A stretch of 64,000 bases of DNA from Sphingobacterium tenebrionis. GTDB lineage: Bacteria; Bacteroidota; Bacteroidia; Sphingobacteriales; Sphingobacteriaceae. Below the pieces are notes generated by a model. That model was not told where the DNA came from. It made no database searches and saw nothing but the letters and a program-made list of their open reading frames with translations. A program made the position numbers and the translations under genes. Shown here piece after piece: positions 7,966-15,972 of the stretch; within the stretch, counting starts at the first letter, position 1; every line of letters begins with the position of its first letter. The DNA is taken from assembly GCF_037126265.1 (NCBI RefSeq), contig NZ_JAYLLN010000004.1, positions 1-64,000 on the forward strand, given 5' to 3'.

Positions 7966-8778
7966 ATGCAGATAAATAAGCTTTTCTTTTTCTCAGCGTT
8001 ACTAGGCTGTTATTGGGTATTGCTTGCCTGCAATCGATCTGATACTACGAAGATCGACATTGACCTACCTAAATATCCGCCGAATGCCGGTGTTGGTCTT
8101 ATACATTTCAATACGCAGCACGCCATTCCTTTGTTCAAAAATCCAACAGAAAAAGATGCTTACAATAGCATTCAATTTAAAGTGGAAGAAAAAGGCGAAG
8201 ATAAAGGGATTACACATATCTACATTCCAAATCAGAAAAACCTACTGCAACCTTATGATTTAAATGTTGGTGATTCGGAAAAGGAAGGAAAGGAAAATCA
8301 GCAAATGGGATTATTCCGTTTTGCGCCAAAGCTCAGCTTTCGGGTTATGGAGAAATTATCGGATGGGGTGATTGTACTCCTGAATGAGAAAACCAGAGAA
8401 ACCAGTTTTATAAAATTGGATCCTAAGAATGATTACCGGAATGGTAAAGAGCATCCTGAATTTTTTGACCCCAACTTTGTGGACACAAAAATCAGTAATT
8501 GGTATTATTATGAAAGTTGGGAACAGGCACTGAAACGTGCTTATATGGTTACCGTTCCATCTGGCACTCTGATCTACGACAAACCCAATGGGACAGGGTC
8601 TCACCTTTCCAATATCCAGAATTTATATTTTAAGGTTACAGAAGTGGATGGGGATTGGGCGCAGGTTAGTACCCGAGGAAATGTGTTAGCGGGTGATAAA
8701 GAGGTTTTAGGATGGGTGATTTGGAAAGCAAATGAGGAGATTAAAGTGAATATATTGTTGAATGGAGGGTATGATTAA
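7966..8778 (+). CDS. Exported lipoprotein with C-terminal SH3-like region
   Basis: A 270-residue protein. A hydrophobic N-terminus ends in a lipobox-like VLLAC (Cys22). The middle part has no recognised domain. Residues ~195-260 (VTVPSGTLIYDKPNGTGSHL ... EVDGDWAQVSTR ... GWVIWKAN) have the spacing of bacterial SH3 domains, which often bind cell-wall peptides. Likely translated from the same message as the preceding secreted protein. Function unknown; SH3 call is by pattern. Confidence 0.6.
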   Translation: MQINKLFFFSALLGCYWVLLACNRSDTTKIDIDLPKYPPNAGVGLIHFNTQHAIPLFKNPTEKDAYNSIQFKVEEKGEDKGITHIYIPNQKNLLQPYDLNVGDSEKEGKENQQMGLFRFAPKLSFRVMEKLSDGVIVLLNEKTRETSFIKLDPKNDYRNGKEHPEFFDPNFVDTKISNWYYYESWEQALKRAYMVTVPSGTLIYDKPNGTGSHLSNIQNLYFKVTEVDGDWAQVSTRGNVLAGDKEVLGWVIWKANEEIKVNILLNGGYD

Positions 8779-8880
8779 ATTGCATTATTTATGATAAAGG
8801 CAAAAATGGTTATGCAATACTGATGGGTTGAAGAAATTATTAAATCCCTTACCAAATTAGTCCTTAATCTTAACCAGCAA

Positions 8881-9438
8881 TTATTTTAGGTTTTCAAAAT
8901 GCTCAATCCTCTTTAACATTGTTTTTTCTGTTTGAAGGATATCCATAATGATCATTTTCAATGTTTGCTTAACATTTTTATCTTTCTCATTGATGTTGGA
9001 ATAAAGAAAACTCATTAGGAAGTCACTTTTTTTATTCAACAGTTCCTTTTCATTTTCAATGTTTGAAAGGGAGGTGATTTTTTCGTAATCTATTAGATCA
9101 ATTTTAGCATTTGAAACAGATTTCCATGCATTTGATTTTACCTGCGGAATATTTATCCCCATGGCATTCTTCACTACTTCTAAAATGGAAATATTTGAGT
9201 CATTTTCATAAAACTCCAATGAATCAATTAAAGCTTCATGTTGTGGAATTATTGTTCTGATATCCTCTTTTGAATCCTTTAGTTCACTGTTGATGGTCGT
9301 AAGAACTTGATTGATATAAATTTTATCTTTTCGTTGGGAATTCCAATTATCTATGAAAAGCGCTATTAAAATCCCCGCAATAACTGGAATAATTTCTTTA
9401 ATAAAATGAATGCTATAATTTTTTAATTGATTCTTCAT
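8881..9438 (-). CDS. DUF6090-like membrane-anchored protein
   Basis: A 185-residue protein with one N-terminal transmembrane helix (EIIPVIAGILIALFIDNWN, ~15-33), followed by a soluble helical part. The N-terminus, with conserved IPVIAGILIALFIDNWN-type sequence, matches the DUF6090 family of Bacteroidota. No enzymatic motif is visible. It stands alone between unrelated genes; role unknown. Confidence 0.65.
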   Translation of the reverse strand: MKNQLKNYSIHFIKEIIPVIAGILIALFIDNWNSQRKDKIYINQVLTTINSELKDSKEDIRTIIPQHEALIDSLEFYENDSNISILEVVKNAMGINIPQVKSNAWKSVSNAKIDLIDYEKITSLSNIENEKELLNKKSDFLMSFLYSNINEKDKNVKQTLKMIIMDILQTEKTMLKRIEHFENLK

Positions 9439-9730
9439 CTACTTTTTTGGATTAGATTTTAAATCCTAGCTATATAATCAGTATTTTTTAGTTTGTGTAA
9501 TTCCCTGCAAAGATAATGGTATGGTATTCATTTCAAGAGAAATCTTGAAATTATCCCTAAACATATCCTTACACTGTATAATTGAAGATAATGGCCGATA
9601 AAAAAAACAGAATTATCGAGATCATATTTTTATGAAGGTTGGACTTAGAAAGCACAAATGACACTAGAATGAGATTTGCTGTAAAATTTGTTTTCCAATA
9701 CAAAAAAAATACATTTTATTTGTAAAAAAA
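9439..9730. other. AT-rich intergenic region upstream of TetR gene
   Basis: Divergent spacer between the DUF6090-like gene and the TetR regulator. Apart from the operator that follows (9731-9744), nothing with coding or structural signal is evident. Confidence 0.5.
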
Positions 9731-9744
9731 ATACCAATTGGTAT
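9731..9744. promoter_or_regulatory. Putative TetR-family operator upstream of its regulator gene
   Basis: ATACCAATTGGTAT is a perfect 14-bp palindrome that ends 5 bp before the regulator's ATG. The half-site ATACC/GGTAT reappears as CATACC...GTATG at 10356-10375, just after the same gene. Confidence 0.75.
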
Positions 9745-9749
9745 GTAAT

Positions 9750-10340
9750 ATGAAGAAAGCAGAAATTACCCGACTGACTATTTTAGAACAGGCATTTGAC
9801 CTCATCTATACAAAGGGTTATCAAACAACGAGTATTGATGATATCCTTGCAAAAACAAAGGTTACTAAAGGTGCATTTTATTACCATTTTAAGAATAAGG
9901 ATGAAATGGGCATAGCTATTATACAGGAATTAATAAAGCCCAATTTTGAACATTATTTCATAAAGCCCTTATTGCAGGAAAAAGATCCTTCGACAATACT
10001 CTATCAGATGATGCATGATGCTTTATTGAAAAACGAATTCTTAAAAGTTGAATATGGCTGTCCTGCATCGAATTTGACGACAGAAATGGCTCCTTGGAAC
10101 ACAAATTTCACTAAAGTATTGAACGAACTGGCACTCAAATGGAAAATGTGCCTGGAAATATGTCTTCAAAAAGGAATCGAACAAAATTTAATTCGAAAAG
10201 ATATAGATACGGAACAGGTAGCCATTTTTATCATGTCCGGATATTGGGGCATTCGAAATCTTGGAAAACTAGTTAACTCCACGAAGGTATATAAAGATTA
10301 CCTGAAACAGTTTGAAGCTTATCTGAATCTCTTAAAATAA
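9750..10340 (+). CDS. TetR/AcrR family transcriptional regulator
   Basis: A 196-residue regulator. The N-terminal HTH is typical: TSIDDILAKTKVTKGAFYYH followed by FKNKDEM at about residues 27-53. The C-terminal ligand domain is all-helical and carries PASNLTTEMA, as in the TetR_C_6/11-like group. The start is the ATG at 9750; an in-frame TTG at 9738 overlaps the operator. Related palindromes both upstream and downstream suggest it represses itself and the following membrane-protein genes. Ligand unknown. Confidence 0.9.
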   Translation: MKKAEITRLTILEQAFDLIYTKGYQTTSIDDILAKTKVTKGAFYYHFKNKDEMGIAIIQELIKPNFEHYFIKPLLQEKDPSTILYQMMHDALLKNEFLKVEYGCPASNLTTEMAPWNTNFTKVLNELALKWKMCLEICLQKGIEQNLIRKDIDTEQVAIFIMSGYWGIRNLGKLVNSTKVYKDYLKQFEAYLNLLK

Positions 10341-10355
10341 TTTTTTTTGCCCTAT

Positions 10356-10375
10356 AACATACCGATTAGTATGTT
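10356..10375. promoter_or_regulatory. Second putative TetR operator, downstream of the regulator gene
   Basis: AACATACCGATTAGTATGTT is a palindrome with 7-bp perfect arms (AACATAC/GTATGTT). It shares its half-site with the upstream operator and lies 35 bp before the likely start of the next gene. Confidence 0.7.
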
Positions 10376-10409
10376 ATTAAATCTTAAAATAAAGAATAAA
10401 ACTTTCAAT

Positions 10410-10868
10410 ATGTATCATTATCTATTAATAGCGCATACCTACATGCGCTGGCTCGTCCTCATCGGTTTGCTTTTTACCTTAACAAGATTTACCATTCGAT
10501 TATTCCAAAGGAAAAAATTCACCAACCTGGATAATCTTTTCAGACATGGCACGGCCACCATAATCCATCTCCAGCTTCTCATTGGAATTGTTCTATTTAT
10601 TCAGGCACCATTACGTCAAGTTTTCTGGAAATCAGATAAGCTGCCATTTGGAAACATGGAACTCACCTTCTATAATATTTTGCATCCATTCACCATGATA
10701 TTGGCCACAGTAGTCATAAGCATAGGATCGGCACTGGCTAAGCGAAAGTCAGATGACGGGGATAAATACAGAACTACTGTCCTTTTCTTTGCCATAGGGT
10801 TGATTCTTATTTTTCTAGCTATTCCTTGGCCATTTTCACCATTTGCAATTAGACCATTAACACGATAA
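10410..10868 (+). CDS. Four-TM integral membrane protein, unknown function
   Basis: A 152-residue protein with four predicted membrane helices (about 3-27, 48-68, 84-108, 121-141) and conserved-looking HTYMRWLVL and FRHGTATIIHLQLLIG segments, the histidines being compatible with a haem or metal site. I start at ATG 10410 (MYHYLLIAHTYMRW) because an ATG at 10371 lies within the operator. Gene ends 3 bp before the DUF3817 gene, so they form an operon probably under the TetR regulator. Confidence 0.65.
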   Translation: MYHYLLIAHTYMRWLVLIGLLFTLTRFTIRLFQRKKFTNLDNLFRHGTATIIHLQLLIGIVLFIQAPLRQVFWKSDKLPFGNMELTFYNILHPFTMILATVVISIGSALAKRKSDDGDKYRTTVLFFAIGLILIFLAIPWPFSPFAIRPLTR

Positions 10869-10871
10869 TTT

Positions 10872-11180
10872 ATGTCCATTTCACTTAAAACAAATGTAGG
10901 AAGGCTAAGACTATTGGCTATATTGGAAGGTATTTCCCTTTTGCTACTCGTCTTTGTCGCTGTTCCACTCAAGTATCTTTTCGATTTCCCAGATATGGTT
11001 AAGGCCCTCGGTCCTATCCATGGAGTATTATTTGTGCTTTTTATTTTAAATACGATCAACGTAGGTATTGCGCAAAGGTGGGAATTCAAATCAACTACTT
11101 GGAAAGTATTGTTGGCTTGCCTGATTCCTTTTGGAACCTTTTACATCGATCACAGAATTTTAAGTAAAATAGAGAAATGA
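10872..11180 (+). CDS. DUF3817 family small membrane protein
   Basis: A 102-residue protein with three membrane helices. The pattern LRLLAILEGISLLLLVFVAV, PLKYL, LGPIHGVLFVLF and the C-terminal PFGTFYIDHRIL is that of DUF3817 (YdzA-like) proteins. Function of the family unknown. It follows another membrane protein gene by 3 bp and precedes an unknown gene by 1 bp. Confidence 0.8.
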   Translation: MSISLKTNVGRLRLLAILEGISLLLLVFVAVPLKYLFDFPDMVKALGPIHGVLFVLFILNTINVGIAQRWEFKSTTWKVLLACLIPFGTFYIDHRILSKIEK

Positions 11181-11181
11181 T

Positions 11182-11646
11182 ATGCAATGTCTAATAATAG
11201 GAAATGACGAAAAAGGATGGGCATTAGGCCTCGAAGCAGCTGACTATTTGTGGAATTCGGGCAATAAGATCTACTTAAGATCGTATTGCCATCAGATAGA
11301 TAATGTAGAAAAAGAAAGAGAGTTGTTAAAAAACATTGATGTAATTTTCATATTTGAAATCGATAATCCAGCAGAAAATAGATCAAATAATTATCTCGAC
11401 ATTCTAACCTCGTTTGAAGTAGTTAGTGGATTAGGCTCGTTTTTAAACGATCGGTACAGCCATTGTCAACCTGATGATGATAGCTCATCGAATCCAATGG
11501 ATAAAAAGATTATTTTATGCTGCAGTGAAGGTGTTTTTGTCAATTTTTTCATAGGGATTAGAAAGATATGGCTACAACCTGTTGTCAATTGGGATTCTTT
11601 CCAAAATTTTATCGATAGATTCAAGATAATTGGAAAGGTTTTTTAA
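11182..11646 (+). CDS. Hypothetical protein, possible Rossmann-like fold
   Basis: A 154-residue cytosolic protein directly after the DUF3817 gene. The N-terminus MQCLIIGNDEKGWALGLEAA is reminiscent of nucleotide-binding beta-alpha-beta proteins such as those of the 6-phosphogluconate dehydrogenase type, but lacks a clean GxGxxG. The middle (SNPMDKKIILCCSEGVFVNF) has no recognised motif. Co-transcription with the TetR-controlled membrane genes is likely from the spacing. No function assigned. Confidence 0.5.
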   Translation: MQCLIIGNDEKGWALGLEAADYLWNSGNKIYLRSYCHQIDNVEKERELLKNIDVIFIFEIDNPAENRSNNYLDILTSFEVVSGLGSFLNDRYSHCQPDDDSSSNPMDKKIILCCSEGVFVNFFIGIRKIWLQPVVNWDSFQNFIDRFKIIGKVF

Positions 11647-11895
11647 GCACATATTGTATAATTACTTCCCGTTATTTGTGATATCATAGCTTTATCCTTT
11701 TTGTATGCAGGATTAAATCTGATTTTTCCTTAATTCTCTCTGTCTTTTGAAATTCTTTAATGCATTTTTCTGTGCTACTTTACTTTTCGAACAATTTGCT
11801 GTAAACATTGATTATTGTTTTTTAGATTTATAGAGAAATCCTTCTGACAGGATTTGAGAACAGTATCATTCTTGTTTGTTTTAACACCAATTTAC

Positions 11896-12447
11896 ATGAG
11901 ATATCTATTTTATTTAATATTAATTCTATCCTTAAGTTCTTGTACATCCACCCGAAAATTAAGCAAGAAGTTTTCGACCAAAACGGCTTCTGTCAGCGGA
12001 AATTTTAAAAGTGAATTATATTCAAATAAGGCCGTTAATAGAGCAAAACCATACCAAAAAAATAGTATAAGTTTATGGAGACTGTTATCGACATTCAGGG
12101 TCGATAAAGATAGTATTATGGAAGGTGGAGAAGATATGCAAGTCAGATTGACACTTTTAAATACGGATGAATTAAAAGTGGATGCTGTTGATTCAGGACA
12201 ACAAATAGCTACCTTTCGAATTCCTGTAACCCCAAAAAATAATTATCTCATCCTAGAAAAGAAAAGAAACCTAATTCCCCTCCCATTTATCTATTTTAAA
12301 GTCAAAGAAGAGATAAGTATTCTTTCAGCACTACAGAACGGAAGGATTGGATATAGCAGCCATCAGGAGCACTCTTTGTGGATTTTGTTTTTCGGTGCGA
12401 GTAATATCAGTGGAATTCAAGAAGAATACGTACGAATAAAACAATAA
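11896..12447 (+). CDS. Lipoprotein, function unknown
   Basis: A 183-residue protein starting MRYLFYLILILSLSSC with lipobox LSSC (Cys16). I chose ATG 11896; an upstream in-frame TTG at 11854 would bury the signal peptide. The mature part is beta-rich and has no recognised domain. It is followed 1 bp later by an SRPBCC gene, which suggests a functional link but nothing specific. Confidence 0.6.
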   Translation: MRYLFYLILILSLSSCTSTRKLSKKFSTKTASVSGNFKSELYSNKAVNRAKPYQKNSISLWRLLSTFRVDKDSIMEGGEDMQVRLTLLNTDELKVDAVDSGQQIATFRIPVTPKNNYLILEKKRNLIPLPFIYFKVKEEISILSALQNGRIGYSSHQEHSLWILFFGASNISGIQEEYVRIKQ

Positions 12448-12448
12448 T

Positions 12449-12913
12449 ATGCCAATCATTCACCTCGAAACCCACATTAATGCACCTGTAAATCGAGTAT
12501 TCGATCTGGCAAGAAACATCGATTTGCATCAGTATTCTACCAAACAGACTAATGAAAGAGCTATAGCTGGTCGAACATCAGGACTCATGGAATTAGGGGA
12601 GACCGTTACGTGGCGAGCAAAGCATTTCGGAGTGTATCAAAATCTGACAGTCAAGTTGACTAAGATGGAGAAACCACATTTTTTCGAGGATGAAATGATT
12701 CAGGGTGCCTTTGCCTCCATGAAACATAGACATGAATTTGTAGCAACAATTAATGGTACTAAAATGATTGATCGATTTGAATTTACCTCTCCATTGGGTT
12801 TACTAGGTCGCTTAGCGAACCAACTGTTTCTGAAAAACTATATGCGGAAGTTTTTATTAATTAGGAATCAAGAGTTGAAAGATATTGCGGAGGGACAAGC
12901 TTGGAAGGAATGA
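12449..12913 (+). CDS. SRPBCC (START/Bet v1-like) family protein
   Basis: A 154-residue protein of the helix-grip SRPBCC superfamily. It shows the opening IHLETHINAPVNRVFDLARN, the middle HFFEDEMIQGAFASMKHRHEF, and a C-terminal amphipathic helix (FLKNYMRKFLLIRNQELKDI), the standard polyketide cyclase/dehydrase pattern. These proteins bind hydrophobic ligands in a deep pocket; the ligand here is unknown. Confidence 0.8.
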   Translation: MPIIHLETHINAPVNRVFDLARNIDLHQYSTKQTNERAIAGRTSGLMELGETVTWRAKHFGVYQNLTVKLTKMEKPHFFEDEMIQGAFASMKHRHEFVATINGTKMIDRFEFTSPLGLLGRLANQLFLKNYMRKFLLIRNQELKDIAEGQAWKE

Positions 12914-13090
12914 TTCAAAAGCGTTCATTGAATTGAATTGTCAATATTGCTTTTTTTAAAGTCTTAATTGGTAATTTTTGAATGATTACTAGGTGAAAAT
13001 CCAGATTCCCAGTCTCAGGATTTTGTATTGATTTGTTGGCCGATAAACTTATTATTTAATACCAATTTGTTAAATGATGGTAAACAATGT
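12914..13090. other. AT-rich intergenic DNA
   Basis: No coding frame or hairpin of note; the leading part of a gene-free 540-bp gap that continues with a candidate RNA and the tRNA-Ser gene. Confidence 0.5.
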
Positions 13091-13227
13091 TGAATTTGTT
13101 ATGAACTATTATATATAAGCAATACATTCGTATTATCATCACCCAAAGGGCGAAGGACTTTGCTTGGCTTAATTGCTACAATCGTATTGCCTTAAGTTAC
13201 GTATCCCACTCACGAAGTGGGGTTTTT
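13091..13227 (+). ncRNA. Candidate structured small RNA with terminator
   Basis: No ORF spans this stretch, yet it has strong secondary-structure signals: GCAATAC (13119-13125) pairs with GTATTGC (13184-13190), enclosing CCC-aaa-GGG (13142-13150) and a GCGAA/TTTGC hairpin (from 13150). It ends with the terminator CCCACT-cacga-AGTGGG plus five T (13205-13227). A weak promoter, TTTG (13066-13069) and TGAATTTG (13091-13098), lies upstream, giving an expected transcript of ~120 nt from ~13105. I do not recognise the family, and it could be a regulatory leader without a gene, but the terminator does not belong to any visible CDS. Confidence 0.45.
13205..13227 (+). terminator. Rho-independent terminator of the candidate small RNA
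   Basis: CCCACT / AGTGGG, 6-bp stem with a 5-nt loop followed by GTTTTT. The nearest upstream gene on this strand ended 290 bp earlier. Confidence 0.75.
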
Positions 13228-13414
13228 CATGAGTAAAATTCGTCATAAAATCTTTTGTATCTATTTTTCACCTTAAAATCAATGAAAAATGCAATCACGA
13301 GCATTAGGTTTATTGTAATTTGACGGTTTATTATCACAAAATTCTTTTCCTTAAACCAATAATATCGTTGATTTTTCTCAATTGCATGGACTTTAAAAAA
13401 TGGCTTAAATCCAT

Positions 13415-13441
13415 AAAAAAAGCCTTATCTGGTGATAAGGC
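13415..13441 (-). terminator. Terminator of tRNA-Ser
   Basis: Read on the minus strand, GCCTTATC-acca-GATAAGGC is a perfect 8-bp stem followed by seven T, 11 bp downstream of the tRNA 3' end. Confidence 0.85.
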
Positions 13442-13451
13442 TGTTATCTTT

Positions 13452-13539
<88 letters not shown>

Positions 13540-13553
13540 GGGTTTCGACAGTG

Positions 13554-13584
13554 CAAACATAAAGTAATTAATTCACTCTTCAAA
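13554..13584 (-). promoter_or_regulatory. Bacteroidota promoter of tRNA-Ser
   Basis: On the minus strand: TTTG (13584-13581), 19 bp, TATGTTTG (13561-13554), an exact fit to the Bacteroidota primary-sigma consensus TTTG-N19-TAnnTTTG, 14 bp from the tRNA 5' end. Confidence 0.85.
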
Positions 13585-13630
13585 GCCGTTTACACACATT
13601 TTTTAACTTTTTCCCCGCCAAAATCCCAAC

Positions 13631-13758
13631 CTTCTGAATCTCAATATATTTTTTCTACCTCCCACTTAATCTCAATATATTTTTTCCACCTCCTCCTGAA
13701 TCTCAAAATAAATAATCCACCCCCATCTGAATCTCAATATATTTTTTATCCCTCCTTC
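13631..13758 (-). repeat. Four tandem ~31-bp repeats abutting the pgpH-like gene end
   Basis: Imperfect copies of TGAATCTCAATATATTTTTT start at 13635, 13666, 13698 and 13729, each followed by a C-rich stretch such as CTACCTCC, with a period of 31-32 bp. The last copy covers the stop codon region of the convergent-reading HD-domain gene, so its final codons are part of the repeat. No spacers as in CRISPR. Looks like slippage-type amplification of a gene end. Confidence 0.85.
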
Positions 13759-15878
13759 TTCTTCGTCAGATCATAATCAATCCTAACATGATAAATACTC
13801 TTCAACATCGCCTTAAAAATCTTCGATGCCTCCGTAATATCCCGCATCGTAATATTCGCATTCGCAAACTGCCTTTGCATCAACTTATGCTCAATGATCT
13901 TGTCCACCAGATTATTGATAGACTCCTCCGTAGGTTCCTTTAATGCCCTGGAAGCCGCCTCCACCGAGTCCGCCATCATCAAGACCGCCGTCTCCTTCGA
14001 AAAAGGAACCGGGCCAGGATACTTAAAGATAGACTCATCGATCACCTTATCCGGGTTATCCTTCACCGCCAAATTATAGAAATAATCCACCTTCGTCGTA
14101 CCATGGTGCGTACGGATAAAATCAATCACCACCTCCGGCATCTGATGCTTCCGCGCCATCTCGATCCCCTTCAGCACATGCGAAATAATGATCTGTGCCG
14201 ATTGCTCCGGCGTCAGCTCCTCATGCGGATTATCATTCGTCTTCTGGTTCTCGATAAAATACAATGGATTGATCATCTTCCCGATATCATGGTACAAAGC
14301 ACCCGCACGAACCAATAAAGGGTTCCCCCCTATCTTATAGATCGCTGCCTCCGCCAGGTTCGCCACCTGCAAAGAATGCTGGAAAGTGCCCGGTGCCTTC
14401 AAGGAAAGCTCCCGCAACAAGCGCGAGTTCGAGTTCGTCAGCTCCATCAAGGTCAGATCCGACACAATGCCGAACAACTTCTCAAACGCATAGATCAATG
14501 GATAGGCCAATAAGGTCAAGCCTACACTCACCGTAAAAGGAAGGATATCCTGCCAATAGATGCTGCTAAAGGATCCGTTACGCGTCAATACCAGCCCCAC
14601 ATAGGCCATGATGTAGGTCGCCAGAATAATGACCGAGGAAACCAGGAATTGCTCCCTTTTCACCAAGGTCTTGATGCTATAGATGGCCACCATACCTGCC
14701 GTAAACTGCAGGAACACAAAGTCAAAACTATTCGGAACAAACAGTCCTGCCACCAGCACCATCAAGATATGTATATTCAATGCAATCCGCGTATCGAACA
14801 ACAAGCGGAAGATAATAGGTACACTACAATACGGAATGTAATACAGGCTTGGGATCTTCATCTTGATCGCCCAGCTCAATACCCCCAGCATCACCAGGAT
14901 CACCAGAAAGATAATGAACAACAGCCGGTTATTATTAAAGATATCGATCCGGAAGAAGTACAGGAAAACCATTAACAAGGTCATCGCCAGGGAGATCAGG
15001 ATAAAATGTCCGAAGGTCACCAGGTTCTGCTCACCCGATATCCGCGATTCATCCTCAAAGACCTTCCGCAACGATTCCAGCTTCTGGTAACTGTCGTTGT
15101 TCACGATCTTGCCCTGCTCCGCGATCAGCTCATCCTTCTGCACCATCCCTCGCGTGGTCGAAATATTCGAAAGCGCCGTCTGCTCCACCTTATTCGTCTG
15201 GCTTTCATTAAAAACAAAATTGATCGTAATGTAACTCTTCAGGATCTCCGCCAACCAAGGCTTAAAGCTTATCTCCGTATTCCGCTCCAGTGCACTCCGG
15301 ATATATTGGTTCGCCGTTTCGATCGTAAAACAATCCACCGTATTCTTCTGCTGCGCAATATTATCATGCACCAGCACAAAATTATACTCCATCGCCGTCG
15401 GATCATGCTTCAAGGAATCATCCCCCTTCACCTGAAACCGGTTATTCAAAGAGATCACCCCCCGACCATAAACATAATCCAAAAGCGCGGTCCCTACTGC
15501 TCGATATTTATTGATATCGGCTCCCTCCACGGAGTCCAACTGGCTGGATTGCCATTTCTCGTTCAGGTCCGTATTGAACTGGTCGATCTGCTCCTTGCTC
15601 ACCACATCGTGCAGGTTGTAGATCGGCTGAACCGTCTTCAGGATATACTGCTTATCCCGCGCCAGCTCCTCCGGCGTCTTTAAGATCGCAAAGTTATAGG
15701 GAGATACCAGGTTCTCATGGTTCCAAGGTTTCCCCTTCTGGTACTCGTACCGAAATCGTGGTTGCTTAGGCAAAAATATACAGATCAGAATGATCGTCAA
15801 TACCACCATCCCATACTTCCAAACCGTTGAATTGTTCTGCAATTTATCCTTAGGGTAATTTATCTTCAGTTTTGCCAC
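13746..15878 (-). CDS. PgpH-like 7TM HD-domain phosphodiesterase
   Basis: A 710-residue membrane protein with the architecture of the c-di-AMP phosphodiesterase PgpH (YqfF): one N-terminal TM helix (~21-37), a long extracytoplasmic 7TMR-HDED domain (~45-285), a multi-TM block (~288-470) and a C-terminal HD domain. The HD residues are all visible: H501, H530-D531 in YHDIGKM, H567 and H591-H592. Known homologues hydrolyse c-di-AMP to pApA, controlling osmolyte and potassium balance; here that role is by homology. GC and codon use appear richer in C than flanking genes but fit the neighbouring GLPGLI locus. Its end is embedded in a tandem repeat. A CAAATGTA sequence at 15905-15912 (TACATTTG on the minus strand) is a likely -7 element. 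Confidence 0.9.
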   Translation of the reverse strand: MAKLKINYPKDKLQNNSTVWKYGMVVLTIILICIFLPKQPRFRYEYQKGKPWNHENLVSPYNFAILKTPEELARDKQYILKTVQPIYNLHDVVSKEQIDQFNTDLNEKWQSSQLDSVEGADINKYRAVGTALLDYVYGRGVISLNNRFQVKGDDSLKHDPTAMEYNFVLVHDNIAQQKNTVDCFTIETANQYIRSALERNTEISFKPWLAEILKSYITINFVFNESQTNKVEQTALSNISTTRGMVQKDELIAEQGKIVNNDSYQKLESLRKVFEDESRISGEQNLVTFGHFILISLAMTLLMVFLYFFRIDIFNNNRLLFIIFLVILVMLGVLSWAIKMKIPSLYYIPYCSVPIIFRLLFDTRIALNIHILMVLVAGLFVPNSFDFVFLQFTAGMVAIYSIKTLVKREQFLVSSVIILATYIMAYVGLVLTRNGSFSSIYWQDILPFTVSVGLTLLAYPLIYAFEKLFGIVSDLTLMELTNSNSRLLRELSLKAPGTFQHSLQVANLAEAAIYKIGGNPLLVRAGALYHDIGKMINPLYFIENQKTNDNPHEELTPEQSAQIIISHVLKGIEMARKHQMPEVVIDFIRTHHGTTKVDYFYNLAVKDNPDKVIDESIFKYPGPVPFSKETAVLMMADSVEAASRALKEPTEESINNLVDKIIEHKLMQRQFANANITMRDITEASKIFKAMLKSIYHVRIDYDLTKKKEG

Positions 15879-15972
15879 GTTTCTTTTTGTTTTATCCTTC
15901 CTAACAAATGTAATTATTTTCTTTTTGTATATATTACTAATATTTCGTAGGTTTATTAAAAATTAATAAACC

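Noticed and set aside
13140..13190. Identification of the small RNA as 6S, SRP or tmRNA
   Set aside because: I could not find the conserved SRP tetraloop motif, a tRNA-like acceptor or a tag ORF, and size does not fit 6S; left as unassigned.
13631..13758. Tandem 31-bp repeats as a CRISPR array
   Set aside because: Repeats are adjacent with no unique spacers of constant length, overlap a CDS end, and there are no cas genes in the window.
15006..15683. Long open frame antisense to the pgpH-like gene
   Set aside because: A 225-codon frame on the plus strand is a shadow of the well-supported HD-domain gene and has no recognisable protein pattern.
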